Counted from the stretch's first letter, positions 1 to 13,569 are shown. The stretch is DNA of 64,000 nucleotides from Schistosoma mansoni (GCF_000237925.1 NC_031496.1:27335510-27399509), one strand, 5' to 3'. A program made the numbers and translations. The notes: generated by a model from the sequence alone, not told the origin.

Positions 1-468
1 ACCTAGAGAAACATATGGTCCAACCAGTATTACTCGGTTGAGTGACCACGATAGGTAAGCCCTATCACCACGTCAAGAGAGCAGCTACGGTCAGGACTGC
101 CCAATGTGGCGCAGGACAAGCAGTTCCGTCTCTCGTTACAACAGATTCTGTCATCACTTGATTGCAAAACACAGAAATGTGAAATGTTGCTCAATCAGGT
201 CTTTCATTAATCTAGCATCAATCATGAATACTGTTTATGCCTGGTGATGAACAGTTGAACAGTTGTCCGGCATTCTAATTTGTCTCTATCGATAAACGTT
301 CATGAAATAACTTTCTGCTAACTTTAGAAAAAGGAACTACACTTAGAAAGACCCATAACTATCATGCATATTAGTTTTTCTACTTCTCATTTTAAAAAAA
401 TATACCTCTGTTAATTTTATCATTACATTGATTTCATGTAACTCTGTTCCCTTGATTTGTACATAAAG

Positions 469-3400
469 GCGACTTTCTATATGTCCCCTCCACTAATGGA
501 TCTTCTGAACGTTCTATTGTACGAGTTGACAAACTATGGAAATCCTGCGCGTAAGTTACCATAAAAAATAACTGTTACCCCATAGTGTTTTCAAATATTT
601 ATATGTTTTGTGAAATTTCTGTTGCTGAGATTCTATATTTCCACGAAAATCTTGGTTTACATAAGCTTTAAATGCTTTAGCAAGATATAGATACTATATT
701 CAAGGCAAAGTCTCGGGAATATTGATTGAAGTAACAAAAGAATAATAGTCTAGCAGAATTTGATGGTTATAATCTCAGGAATATTAATAAGACTAAATCT
801 GGGCGATTTTCCAATCATCTGAAGGAATTCAATATATTTCTCTGACATTTTGTATTAATCGGATGCTGATAACCAGCTATTTTCAGATATGTCAATTTTT
901 CGTCAATAATTCTACTGATGTCATCTCCCACAACGTTTTCTTTATTTAATCTAAATCCTCCAGTATTTTTTTTGAAACATATTTGATAAAGCGAGACGCT
1001 GTTTAACAACTCTTCATACTATATGATGAAATTATTAGGCTTTAAAAATGTTATTCATGTAGATTTACTCCATAGGTTTTTGCAGTGTCTAGAAGTTGTG
1101 TAATCAGAAATTATGGTAAACTGAACCTTTATAAATTGAATTTCTTTCAAGATAACTGTATGTTGTTGTTATATTAAGTTTGATTAATTGGTCATAAATT
1201 TTTTTTACGTGAAATTGTACATTATTAATACTCTCCCATCATTCCACTTAATAATATTTGAATTCAACAACTCTGATTTCTTGCAAAACTCATTCTTCAG
1301 TCTGAACATCTAAATAGTATCTCGGGTTTGTACGTCATAAATGTGACACAAGTTTAGTACATATATATTCATTGGGTTAGTTGATTTCTTTTCAGTTTTT
1401 ATCTCCAAAATAATTTTTGTTCATATAACCAAAACTGTTATTCATCTTTTAAAATTTCAGTCAAAATGTTATTTTATTTACTGGACCATGGTTCGTTATT
1501 TCATCGGCGGTGGATCATTTACCAACACGTTTATTTTATCCTAAAGAAGTTTTTCTCACTGGGGCTGATCATGCTACTCATGCGCTTGCTTCAGCTACAG
1601 GGAAATGTTATGTTATGCGTCCATGTGATTACTCTCAAGGTAGTTACTTAGTAGATGTTTTATTTTTCTGTTAATAATAATCAATAAAATGAATAATTCT
1701 ACTGGTAGGTGATTAAAAAGTTTTGAATTTACGTTTCTTGGTATTTGGGACTTACCGAAAAGAAGAACCTATAATCTCGAAAAACTGATGCTCGCTGGTA
1801 GTTTCAAACACATGTCACTCAGTTTCACAGTTTTAAACGTGAAGACTGAGCCATTCGCACCACAACTGACCTTCTGCAAGACGAACAGGTATTTACAATG
1901 GATCGATCGCTGAGTAGTGACCATTTTCACGTTGGTCTAGCTCTTTTTAGTGCCGCTCGAATTCTATCCACAAAGAATTAATATTCCATATAACTAAGAT
2001 TGATTTCGTCCACTTTAGAAATTAGTACTGTTTTTCACGGAATTCACATGTTACTGATTTATCAGTATAAAAGCCGTGATTAGTGGAGTTCAACTGTGTC
2101 GGGTGTGGTAAAGTTACTCATCGAAGATTATGGGAGATGGTCGCGCTATATAGTGGATTGGTTGCGACTAGACGTTAACACCGTTGGATTCTAGCTTAAT
2201 GGTCTAAAGGTAAAGCGTCCAGACGAGGCCGAAGGTCCTGAGTTCGATTCCCGTGTGTGTGGCCGTGGATGTGCACTGCTGAGCTGTCCCATACCAAAAC
2301 GAAGTGGCCTTCCGTTACTTCCAGTAGTTGTTTATCATTGACCGGTTCATGATCGCAATATTACTAGTTTGTATTATTATTATTATTACCGCTTTTCATC
2401 ATTTGTACTGATAACCAATAATTGTAAAACAACTTAACGTGCTGTGTTTTAGCCCGGCCCACCGAAATACCGGAGCAAGATATTTATATGTGTGATTCAA
2501 AATATTTTGAAACTGAGAAAGTAATTCGTAAACTTAAGAAAGGATTAAAAGTAAGTGAACAGTTGTAATACCCATATAATTTGCCATGCATAGTAATTGA
2601 AATCTATATTATATATAAGACTGATAAGCTCTTCATAAGGTTTACTTTGTACACTATTGGAAACATGATGGGTTTTTTCCATTAAACGATTAGATCATTT
2701 TAATTAATTTATTTCTGCAAATATTCGCATGGTTTGATAATTTGCGTTTCAATTTTTCTGAAAGTATGCAACAAATTTATGCTCCCTAAGTTGGTATATT
2801 TGTTTCTAATGTTAAGTGAGGAGAGGTTTTCTTTGAATTATGAATTTGCCTTTTGTATACTTGTGTTTGCAGTCTCTTAAAAACTATTTTATTGTTGTCA
2901 TGGATTATATCTTCTATAATTATGATATATAGTGCTGGGTGATTGGATGTAGTCGATAAGACATTCCTGACCTAGATGTTATGCTAATTGGTACTCATCA
3001 GCAAGGTATGCCTATAATCGTGAGGTAACTGGTACTTCCTGGTAGATTCGACCCCTTGTCACTTAGTTACACGGTCTGAAATAATTTATAATAAATTGAG
3101 CATTGGGTAGATTGTTATAAATAAAAAATATATTTGTAATATCCCAATGAGTAGATATATTATTTATTTACGGTCTGAAATATTATCACTTAGCCATCCG
3201 AGTCAAGTCACTTAGACTAATGTGGATATTACAACTTGGTTGTTATAATCCGATCATCACCACAAGGAAATACATATGGGATTGGTTACTATTCGATGAT
3301 CAAGCAACTGTATCATAACTAGTATCAGCTTTGATCACAAACATTCAGGGATATACGTCTAAAGTTCAGTCAATCGGTTCAAATTACATTGAAATTCGTG

Positions 3401-6400
3401 TCAAGTATTTCATTTGTATGAACAAGTATACGAGATATTGCCCACTATTTATGAGTATTGATAGCTTTTAAAACTTAGTATATGAATACGATGTATGTCA
3501 AAATGCATATATTAGGCAAATTTATAGAACGGAAGTGTTACTTATTTATTTTTTATATTTGTAACTTGTCTGCAATTTGTACACTGTTCATTATTTTTGC
3601 TTAGAAATTTCAATTTACATCAAATGATATACATGAAGATGAATTTTATTTCTTTCCCCAACAAATCATGCCTAGGAAAGTAAGTGCGCACCTCTAACTT
3701 TTCATTTGAAACTTCAATTTGTATTTTATTTCTTCATTATCAATGCTTTTTTCGAAATATTAAGAAAAGACTATTATTCATTTTCATATTGGTCCTTTGA
3801 ATCTTTCCACTGATGTTTAAGACTGCAATTTATCAGTAGCTAACCGTATAATGTGATGGCGTTTGAAGCGAGCGGTATTGGGTTCAAGTCACAGAGTGAC
3901 CATGAACTGTGGAATAATGATTATTTATTTATTTAAACACATAAATATTGGTACAAAGGGGCACCAGATATATATGCGCTACACAAATCTTATTTGATTT
4001 GTGTGAGGGCTGTGATACTTTCCAGGTACCTAAAACTGAAGCAAGTGGTTTTCTTAGGGGGCCACACCCGGAACATTCGACGTCAACATCTGATCCACTA
4101 GGCAGTGGAGTATCGTAAGGAGATGCAGTCCCATGGTAACCAGTGACCAACAATTGGTTCATACGCCATTTGTTCCCTCAGGATACTGGAGTCCATGTGC
4201 ACCATTGGTTTGGAATCAGGCTTTTCCAAATCCCCAAGATGGTCTTTCCATGTCTATCAACCCGGTTAAGGCGCCGGAAATTCGGTTTTCGTCCTCTCAA
4301 TTTCGTAAGCAACATCCCGCCACAAGAAGGCAGTTAGTAGGACATCTATGGCAGTAGCTGTATACGCGTAGCCGTTTGAGAGCATTTCGAGAGAGAGTGC
4401 GGGCCCTCCCCACTCTCAGTCATATCAGAGCATTTGGGGGTATCAATGATTTTAAGTTTATGTATTCAAACTTTTATACTCCTAACATGTTATGATGATT
4501 TATTGTGTAACATGTTAAAAACGTCAACCTGTGAAGTAAATTCTTAATTACTGCCTTCATTGGTCGTGTTGATGCGACTATACTCGATTTCTCTCTAATT
4601 CAATTTAAATGGCTGTATAGTCTTTACATGATGAGCGTTTTCCGTAATATTACTTGATGAACCTTAATCTAATAGATGAATAGCATAGTTTAGTTCGACC
4701 TCAAAAGTTTCCTTATGTCTGGGTTGTCGTTCATATCATTCTTTTCATTTCAGTTCTCATGGTGTTATCAAGTTATTTTTCAATGGTTATTTTAGTGCAT
4801 CTTATTTTGAACTTTACTGTTAGCGTCATGATGGATAACTTGTGTTGTTTTTTTTAATCTTAAATTTCCTATAGGATGCATCACCTCTTTTGGCTCAAGC
4901 ATCCACTGAACCACTTCAGAATGATCAATTAAATCGCCCACTGTCTCTGGCATTTACTTGCGTACTTGCAGCAGCAGCCGGAACTACTACCAATATGGTT
5001 GCCGCTCCATTGATTTCTCTTCCTAATTTATCACCTGTTGATGCAGCGAAACAAACTGACCGTATATCTACTGGATTAATAGGTGAAAGCTCTGGATCTA
5101 GTCCACTTATAGGTCATAGTACAACTCCAGGAGTCGGCCGCACACCAGTTAACGTTTTACCTACCAGTAGTAATGCACTAGTTCATGGTATAACTTCACC
5201 AGCTCAAATTGATGCACTTACTCGTGCTTTCATTGAAAATAACGTAGATCGTACAGGTAAAAAGGTACGTAAGTTATTTGTGAAAGTTTTATTTAGCATA
5301 AGGAGTTTTTTGTGAAATCATAATCTCAAATTATTTTCTCATACTAGTCAAAATCAACCCAAATATTTGGAACTTTCGGCAGTGATATTATGATCTGTTA
5401 ACTTTTATCATTATTATTACCTCTGGTATTTTCTACTAGTTAAATTAATGAACTACTTTTATCGTTACTGCAAATCTTTGCTCCAAAAATCAAATTTTAA
5501 GACATTGCACATTGTTTTAGTTTTGTAATCCAAGTACATTTCCTTCATTCGAACATAGATTTTATAATATTATAGATTGTGATCAGGTTTTTCCTCATTT
5601 TTTTCTCAGCGGAAAATTCGTAAACCGCCGTCAGGCTATGTTTTATACGCTGGCGAAATTAGAAAGAAGTTATTACAAGAACGTCCTGACGCTCCATTCG
5701 GTGAAATATCTCGTGAAGTTGGTCTTCTGGTGAGTGATTGTGTTAAATCCATCAATACTGTTTTCGTGCTTAACCTCTGACAAGTCCACTGACAAGTGGA
5801 CTGGGCCATGTTGGTAGGTGTAGACTACCTGGTTGGGATTCGCGAGATGACAGCAACCGATGGTTAGAGACCTTGAATGACATGGCTCAAAATCGTTTGC
5901 AATGGCGAAGATGCATCCACTCTTTGTGTTCTACCAAATTCTAATCTTCTGAATTCCTCATGTCTTTATCTTTTTCTCTTTCCAAATTTATTTCACTGTA
6001 CTATACTCCTTCAATAATTTCTTGAAACCCCTAATCTTTTGGATTTCTGATTATACTCCTACTACTTCTACCACTATGGGATTTGAATCGACAACTGCAT
6101 CTCTGTGCTAATGTGGTATGGCAACTCGAACTGATGTACGTACGTACGAAGTTCTACGTTGTGACTGACTGACTGACTCTGACTCTGTTATTCTGCATCA
6201 AAATAGCTTACAAACATGTTATTTTGATATCCTGTCGTCGACATAAATAACCTAAAAGGCTTCATTATGTTTTTAAATGTTATTAAGACTGTCGAAATAC
6301 TTTTCAAATTATCTCTATATTTGGTTTACTCTGAATTATGCCCCATGACAAACTATCCACACGTTATCGGGGTGACTAGACTTACACATATTTTCTTATG

Positions 6401-8221
6401 AATTGTAATGTGTATTTTTAGTAAAGTTTAGTGTTCGGTTTCTCATTTCTGATTTCTAAGCAAGTAAGGTTATCAATCTCAGTTAAATTATATTTTTCTT
6501 ATTTTATAATTATGTAGTGGCGTCAAATGCCCACTGCTCAACGTGATTTATATGAGCAAAAAGCTCATCTAATTAGACAACATATGGCTGAAGAAGAAAT
6601 GCAAATGAAAGCCAGAGAACAAGAACAAGTACAACTTCACATTCAACAGCAAATAGCTGCTACATGTATTTCATCACTTAACATTAGTGGAACCATACCT
6701 CTTCAGTCTTCTGCTACAGCGATTAATCCGCCTTCTTCATCTAGAATGCCTGTTACTGCTACAGCCGCTACTATGCAGTTCTACCAAACACCAAGTGGTC
6801 AAGTAATTCAAATTGTCCATGCCTCCTCAACAACACCTAGTGTAGTTGGGCATAATGCGTTGCCATCTCAGACAGTTACTGCATCTCCTGCTCAGCCTGC
6901 TAATATTGTTCAAACTACATATGCAACAATACCTGCAATCGCTTCAGCCTGTCCAGTTGCCACTCCAACTCATCAGGTCATCGAATTTCAGTGTATTTGT
7001 AATGTTTAACGTTTGATTCTGTCAGTTTTCAACTTTATAATTAGATTAGTGAATTACGTTCACTTGTATAAAGACAAAATGAGAATCTTTTTTGGGATGG
7101 TAAAATGCTTTTTTAAATCTTCAGTTCAGAATAAATCATCGTTACATTCGAAATTGTTGAGGAAAATAATTTTGAGTAATCTCATATATAAACCAGATTT
7201 CTGAATTGGTAGTTTGTTCCATCTTTATTGATTTATTGCGATACTATTCTCATTTCCACATAGGTACATATGTCTTATTAACGCTTAATAACATGGTTTT
7301 ACATTTTCTCATGATGCCTCGTTATTTCCGTTGTGTATGTTATATGTTGGAGTTCATACAATGTTTTCAAGGTTCGTGTGTGATATATAGCTTATGAATC
7401 TCTATTTTCTCATGTTTCTTGTTCCTTGTTATTTGTATTGACCGTGTGACAGGTTGTTTATCAGCTTTCCAACCAACAACATGGCATTCTTCCAAATGGG
7501 ACCGTCGGTTCTGGAACACCACAACAACCATTTTACCAACCACAACTTCACCCCCAAACTCAACAACAACCACAACGGCTTTTGGTTGCATCTAGCGTGT
7601 GTTCTACACCCACTATAATGGGTACTGTTATTGGATCAGGAACTACTGTACCACCCGTTTTACCCGTGGGTACAAATACTGGTCCTTCTATGCCTAACGT
7701 TCAACAAGCCCAGATACTTTTAGGTTCAACAGGGTCTGTATCTTCAACAGGGTTTCCAGCTTTAGCACAAGGTGGTTTAGTAACAACGACAACTCCGACA
7801 TTAAATCAACCTATGTTACACCCAGGCGTAGCTGTTGCGGCCGTAGGTGCTCCACATATTGTGCAACCACCTGGACCAACATTGGGAGCTTGTTCTCAAG
7901 ATTATGCGCCACAAGTACAACCGCAGTACCAGTTAGTACAACAAGGTAATTTTTCCGTGTTTTTTTCACCTTTAGGTGATTGCAGCTTTGGGGAATTATT
8001 TACAGCTACAACCTTCCTGACGTTCGTATTTTTTTATTATTTGAGTCAGCTTTTTGCCCCTTATTAAGACTACTTCTTAAATATTGTGTCTTCAATAGCA
8101 GTCCAAGTCTTTTTTTCATTATTTTCATATCTGCTATCCATTGATCATTATAAATTCAACTTTTCGTAAGTGTTAAATAATCTGCGCATTGTATTTATTC
8201 TTATCCCTTTACGTTTGTCCC

Positions 8222-8273
<52 letters not shown>

Positions 8274-10524
8274 TGCATAAGTGTATGTATGTAGACTATC
8301 ATAAGGAGAGTTTAAAGTTCGAATATGATTGGTTTGTATTGAATATTCATAACATTTGTCATCAACTAATAAAGACGTTAAAACTGTTAGTATCCTATTT
8401 TTACCTAAATTAGATTTTATAATTATAGCTACTGAGTCCTGATAGCCACTTGATTGTGCAATGAAGTGAAGTTTAAATTCAATTGGTATGGCTTAATTGA
8501 AGCAATCCGGACAGGATGCACATATGCCAATAAAAGACTGATCATTTGCAATCCTAAACATCAATGAGAAGATTCAATTAAACAATACCAAGTGGATTTT
8601 TTACTCGAAATATTTCTTTTAGGTTTTTAGACAGCATTGTTACTTCTATTTGTTGGACCTCATTCAAATGCAAATGTTCGTATGAATTTTATTCCATGTT
8701 CGGAAAATAATTGGCTTGTTTGAAGATTCTTTTATCATCATTTTTCAGCGTCAAAAATAAAATGTTAACAACATGTAGGAAACATTACTTACTGTTGTTG
8801 TTTCTTCGTTTTATTTTGTAACTATTACTTAAAGGTTTTGTTGTGTTCTGTGACTATCGTAACCAATGGTTGGAGACTCTAGGTGACATGGCTCAGAATC
8901 GATCACAATGACGCAGGTGTATACACTCCCTATCTTTCCTTAAACCTTGAGATTAAAATTGCTTCATAACTGTCTTCCTTCCTATACTATATCCTTATAT
9001 ACAACCTTTCTTTATATACTACCACCACTAAATTAACTACTTCTATGAATCCGGTGTTCATCTTGTTGTGCTAACGAGGTATGACAACTTGGACTGATGC
9101 ATAAATGTACCTGGTCGTACGTTGTAGCTGACTGACTGTTCTGTAATAAAGCTACGTGTACTACTTTCTTACCGTACTAATTACTTGCAATTATCGATTT
9201 TTGTAGTTCCTCAAAGTCAACCAATCGCTCCGAATGTAATGGCTTCTGTTTCAGTTGTTCCAGGAACACAGTTCATTCAATCTCAACCCCAAACCATTCC
9301 AACTCAACCTCAAACGGGCCGCCCATCTTCTCCAATATTTGTATCGGTTCCACCTCGAACTTCTCGTGTACTTCATTCTGAAATTTACCAACGGTAAGTG
9401 GAATCATATGTATGCTAATATCATTGTAGCCAATAACAGTATAGTATTCATCTTTTGGATGTGTACTAAATAATCGACTAATTATGATCCGATACTATGC
9501 ATATCAAAACATGTATGACATTATGTGTGATCTCATGAATTTCCAGTTAACAATAAGTCAGCACTAACAACATTGAATAACAACGTCCTATCCGAAGTCA
9601 CATACTACCAATTTATTCATGAGCGTTTAGTTCCATTTCTCCTACCTGATGAATTTGCTACTTAGTGATACTGATGTAGAATAATCAAAAGTCTCTAAAG
9701 TCTGGATCTAGGCTAACTTTCGGTGAATGTAGCTCTTAGTAAAATTAAGGGTTCTTTGATTACGGATATCACTAGTCAACTACTCCTAGTATAAATAAGC
9801 GGGGTAAAGATTTGATTTGTCACAGTTCATTCATATTTTCATTTTTAAATAAATACCAAATCACTATATCAAGTTTTGTTCATACCAGTTGAACATTCTC
9901 GAAATTTCCTATCAAACCTACATTATTTATAACTAACAGTGAAATTCTTATTCAGTCATTGTTTTAGTTTTTCTCGTTTCCTTTCTTCAAAATAATGTAA
10001 TCCAGAAATCATCAACATGAAAAGTAATAATAACAGTAGTTTTAGTATTATATATCACATTATTATATCAGATACAATCTTTTAAACACACTTGTAATTT
10101 AGAAAGTAACGTTAGTTTAGGTTAGTATCATTTCAATATTCAATGTATAATATTCCTAGTTACACTACTATCTAAAAGGGACAACTTTTTCCATTTTAAT
10201 TCATTTTTTTTATTGATGTATATGTTTAACAAAGTAACTTTTAATAATTTTGTTGTTGCATTTCTTTATTACAGTTACATTAGTCGTTTACGTAAGAATG
10301 CACCGGGTGGATTAGGTGATTGGCATAACCAATTATCAGCTTCTGTAGATACAGCTGCACCAGTTCAACCAAATATAGCTAATCAATTAATAGGAAATTT
10401 CTTTACTGATCCTAAAAAAGTTCAAAGTTGTTCAGTAACTGAAGCATTATGGAATTTACGTGATTATTTATTAGAGGATGCTTTAAAAATTCGTTTACGT
10501 TGTTTAAATGCTGCAGAATGTTAA
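469..10524 (+). CDS. PBRM1: Polybromo-1 (PBRM1/BAF180) homologue, C-terminal part, ten exons, 5' end outside window
   Basis: Chromatin-remodelling subunit of PBAF-type SWI/SNF, acting in the nucleus. Exons: 469-550, 1461-1639, 2453-2550, 3605-3679, 4875-5264, 5610-5729, 6518-6976, 7453-7945, 9207-9393, 10275-10524. All have GT/AG borders and phases agree, giving 776 residues after the first split codon. Exons 1-4 encode the second BAH domain (RVDKLWK, then PTRLFYPKEVFLTGADHAT, then ARPTEIPEQDIYMCDSKYFE, close to vertebrate CRPTEIPENDILLCESRY). Exons 6-7 encode the HMG box (PPSGYVLYAGEIRKKLL, WRQMPTAQRDLYEQKAHLI). A Q/P/T/S/V-rich stretch of about 350 residues follows. The C-terminal tail (SEIYQRYISRLRKN, then EALWNLRDYLLEDALKIRLR) matches the conserved PBRM1 end. 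The six bromodomains and first BAH should lie upstream. Introns carry LINE and SINE pieces. An AATAAA lies about ten bases after the stop. The family call is firm; exact borders are inferred by eye. Confidence 0.93.
2046..2345 (+). repeat. Decayed tRNA-derived SINE, second family (ribozyme relic)
   Basis: Lies in a polybromo intron. It resembles the better copy at 22262-22772: a leader around GTGGAGTTCAACT, then GTTAACACCGTTGGAT, a tRNA-like body with a B-box-like GAGTTCGATTCC, then CACTGCTGAG followed by a decayed hammerhead relic. Core nucleotides are changed, so it is unlikely to cleave. Confidence 0.7.
3095..3250. repeat. AT-rich foldback-like repeat remnant
   Basis: Contains an imperfect palindrome bounded by ATTGGG near 3102 and CCCAAT near 3146. 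It continues with ATGAGTAGATATATT and CGGTCTGAAAT. The same words (TATATTCCAATGAGTAG) begin the long foldback element at 55727, so this is probably a partial copy of that family. No coding potential. Confidence 0.45.
3850..3905 (+). repeat. Short tRNA-like Smalpha-type SINE fragment
   Basis: GATGGCGTTTGAAGCGAGCG followed by GGGTTCAAGTCACAGAGTGA matches the tRNA-like body, including the B box, of the Smalpha-like units at 20726 and 27216. Only the middle of the unit remains, directly beside a LINE tail. Confidence 0.6.
3915..4442 (-). mobile_element. LINE 3' end fragment in polybromo intron
   Basis: Read on the minus strand it ends in GTACCAATATTTATGTGTTT followed by an AAATAAATAAATAA tail. 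The same tail ends the fragment at 53815-53940, and a close variant ends the LINE at 57190-59705. The inner 300 bases show no reading frame that I recognise. It is a 5'-truncated non-LTR insertion in antisense to the host gene. Confidence 0.65.
5790..6190 (+). mobile_element. RTE-like LINE 3' end in polybromo intron
   Basis: The start shows the phrase GACCTTGAATGACATGGCTC, which other copies also have just before the end of the RT reading frame (compare 59436-59455). A pyrimidine-rich 3' UTR follows, then a TGACTGACTGACTGACTCTG tail, the simple-repeat end seen in the copies at 8832 and 10785. Only the last 400 bases are present. Confidence 0.75.
8223..8271. repeat. (TA)n microsatellite
   Basis: About 24 uninterrupted TA units in the polybromo intron between exons 8 and 9. 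Confidence 0.97.
8430..8592. repeat. Smalpha-like SINE fragment, two pieces in opposite orientation
   Basis: 8431-8485 is the minus-strand tRNA-like start (ACTGAGTCCTGATAGCCACT, then GTGAAGTTTAAATTCAA). 8515-8592 is the plus-strand unit tail (CACATATGCCAAT, then AAACATCAATGAGAAGATT and AAACAATACC). The ribozyme-bearing centre is missing. The head-to-head join recurs in other copies. Confidence 0.7.
8832..9150 (+). mobile_element. RTE-like LINE 3' end in polybromo intron
   Basis: Opens with the RT end-of-frame phrase GAGACTCTAGGTGACATGGC. A 3' UTR follows that is nearly the reverse complement of the copy at 10785-11145, and it ends in GTAGCTGACTGACTG. The two copies flank the last polybromo exon in opposite orientations. 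Confidence 0.8.
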
Positions 10525-10784
10525 TAGTAATAATAATAAAAAAAAGTCATTTTTGTAATGATTAACCCATGCATTTCACTTTTTATCGTTATGTTTTATT
10601 TTTCAATCATTTTGTCCAAAACGTATAACATTATTTATTAATTGTACTTGCTAAGTGAACTCATATTATGTAACATTCATTCGTCTTTTGTGTCATTATT
10701 TGTTGAATATTCAATGTTTTTTTTTATTTATAAAAAACTGTTACATCTTGATGTATTCTTTGAGTCTATAGGATTGGAGCAAGG

Positions 10785-11145
10785 AATCAACTCAGTCAGT
10801 CAGTCAGCTACAACGTAGGACCAGGCACATTTATGCATCGGTCCAAGTTGCCATACCTCGTTAACACAACAAGATGAACACCGGATTCATAGAAATAGTT
10901 AATTTAGTGGTGGTAATATATAAAAGATAGGTTGTATATAGGCATATAGTATAGGAAGGAAGACAGTTATGAAGCAATTTTAATCTCAAGGTTTAAGGGA
11001 AGATAAAGAGTGTATACACCTACGCCATTGTGATCGATTCTGAGCCATGTCACCTAGAGTCTCCAACCATTGGTTGCGATAGTCACGCGGACCCCAACCA
11101 AGTAGTCTGCATCTGCCAACATGGCTCAGACTAGAAGTTAGTGAC
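10785..11145 (-). mobile_element. RTE-like LINE 3' end, downstream of polybromo
   Basis: Starts with the (AGTC)n tail (GTCAGTCAGTCAGCTACAAC) and runs to the RT end-of-frame phrase near 11040 (GAGCCATGTCACCTAGAGTC). It is the same family as 8832-9150 and as the 3' end of the larger element at 35944-37556. Confidence 0.8.
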
Positions 11146-11910
11146 TTCAAGCACTGATGCCACGTTTTGGAATCAACTACATTTATCGAACATGTCCCGG
11201 CTTCTAGAAGTTGCTAGTGTGGTGAAATAAATAAGGATTTTGTTGTTTTGTAGGTGATGATATCAATTTGTATGTATACTTTCTAAGCACATTATAGTTC
11301 TCATTATTTATCATCAATCTTACATTGAATAAATTGACTTTGTGCATAGAATGTTTCAGGATGTTCTTTTTTTTTTCATTTAGTACGTTTTTTTAAACTG
11401 TACATTTTCACTTAATTGTCGTTATTTTCGACAAATAATGGCAAGAAATTTGACAGTTTGCAGTAAATAGATTCAGTTATAAACAACATAGAACAACCTG
11501 GGACATATTCGCATCGGTTTAAGTTACTATACCATATCAACATAGCTAGATGAAATAATCAAAACAAATGCCAGTATAGTAGAATCATGAACAGTATCGG
11601 TGGTTGTAAAAAACATTAAGCATAGACAATATAATTTGAGAAGGAATAAGTGTTGTAAATTTTATCAGAAATGAATTGGAACTAGATATGACCATTATTT
11701 CAACTTGAACATTCCTTCGAAATTACAAAATCCTAGCGCGATAGTGAACGAAATAAGTGAATATCCACAATCCCTCTTCAACATTATGCCTCCAATATTC
11801 TTGACTCAGGCCGAAACTGTTGTGATGCGTAATACTTTTACAGACAGATGTATATAGTGGGTATCAGGAATCGGAAGTAGGATTCTGTTATAACTTTTGG
11901 TCTGCGTGCC
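11146..11910. other. Intergenic, nothing recognised
   Basis: AT-rich sequence without a supported exon or a repeat that I can name. Confidence 0.5.
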
Positions 11911-11911
11911 C

Positions 11912-12393
11912 AGTTTAATATATGACATGATAATACTGTCAATTAGAGAGCAGTGAATTATCGATCTGACAAATGACACAGAAAATCCATACGAGCAGTC
12001 TAGAGTACTTGTCGGTCCTGATATTTGCCTAGCTCAACCAATTGAGTCTAGAACACCAATATCAGCTTCTACGGTATGAATCATTATATTTCAAACATAC
12101 TGAGTTTATATACCAATCAAACTGACCACATCGTACCATAAAATAGAAAATAACATGTATACAAGATTCAGCCAAATGTGGCTAAGAATAAGGGGATCAG
12201 TAATTAATAGACTGGTTATGACTTAAAACGGTAAATCATATAATAAAAGTTCATGGGTCAAAATAAAGCCTATAATAAGAGGGACACGAATGGTTTAGTT
12301 AGTTAACAATTATACAACAAAAATATATGTATCATATTGGTCCATAAATAGTTCTCAAAAGTTACCATTCATAATACTTATCGGGACATAACA
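11912..12393. mobile_element. Solo-LTR-like fossil, family A, copy 1
   Basis: About 480 bases that match 23760-24205 along most of their length. Shared words include GAGAGCAGTGAATTATCGAT, GACCACATCGTACCATAAAA and CAAAAGTTACCATTCATAAT. The right end is CGGGACATAACA. I found no coding region beside it, so it looks like a lone LTR. It is old, to judge by many differences from its partner. The LTR class is an inference from the TGTTA/TAACA ends of the second copy. Confidence 0.5.
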
Positions 12394-12399
12394 GATTCT

Positions 12400-12754
12400 T
12401 CCGGATGGAAGAGAAAGAAAAACAGAAAGCAATCGAAATAACAGGAACTCAAGAACGATAGAGTTTGTAAGGGATAACTCAAGGAAGCATGTGCAAATGT
12501 ATTGTTTTCATATCTTACAACTGCAGCGTATGATTTTGCTTAATACAATAAATCGGTTTACTCTTACCAACCCTTCGTTCATTACATTAAGGAAGACAAA
12601 ATCTGTCTAGTGAAGGACGTGTATCTTTTATGAAAAGGTTGTACTCCTGATATAAAGATACTTTCCCATAACCTAATATATACATCTAAATCATTGTAAC
12701 TTAAAATGAATTTCATACTGAATATATGATGAATCTGGGTGAAATAATTGTCAT
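12400..12754. other. Intergenic, nothing recognised
   Basis: AT-rich spacer between a solo-LTR-like repeat and the 3' end of a LINE. No feature supported. Confidence 0.5.
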
Positions 12755-13569
12755 ACAACTGTTACCCCTTTGTGGAGATGCATGGACCGCTCACCAGTAT
12801 TCTCCATCCAACTCTATCCTGGGAAATGTTTTCCAGTTGCTGTTAATTATCTTGATGTCTGCTTCCACTTCTCGGCTGCGTTTTTGGCCTTCCTATATTC
12901 CGTTTCATTTCAGGATTCCAAATTAGCGTTTTTTTCATGATGCAGCTTGATCATTTCTATGACGTATGTTTAATTCACCTCCAGAATTATTTCCTGTTGA
13001 GCTGGAAGTTGGTTTGTTCTCTCCCATAGTAGGCTGTTGCTGATGGCATCTGGCCAATGGACACTAAGTATGTTGCGCAGACAGTTGTTTAGATATACTT
13101 TTACATTTTTGATGATGGTTGTGGTGGTTTTCCAAGTTTCAGCTCCGTACAGTAGGACTATCTTGACGTTCGTATTGAAGATTCTGACTTTGATGTTGGT
13201 TGATAGTTGTTTTGAGTCCCATATGTTTTCCAACCGTAGGAATGCTTCTCTTACTTTGTCAATCCTTGCCTTTACGTCTGCATCAGATCCCCCTTGTTCA
13301 TGGACGATGCTGTCCAGGTACGTGTGAGATTCTACTTCCTCCAGAGTTTCTCTATCAAGTGTGATTTGTTTGGTGTTCTGTGTGTCGTATTTAAGGATCT
13401 TGCCTTTTCCTTTGTGTACTTTGAGGCCTACTAATGCAGAGGCTTCTGTTACACTGGTTGTCTCGACCTGGATTTGATTGTGCTGAAAACTTCCTAGTAG
13501 TGTGATGCCTCTGTAGTTCTCATATTTACTCAGGTCCCTTTTCTTTGGTATCTTGATGAGGCATCCTCC

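Noticed and set aside
1-468. Possible further polybromo exon at the window start
   Set aside because: No frame here matched BAH or bromodomain sequence, and the segment 1-180 reads like repeat DNA.
1466-1651. Open frame of 61 codons starting ATGTTATTTTATTTA
   Set aside because: It overlaps the BAH-domain exon 1461-1639 in another frame; the exon frame gives the conserved protein.
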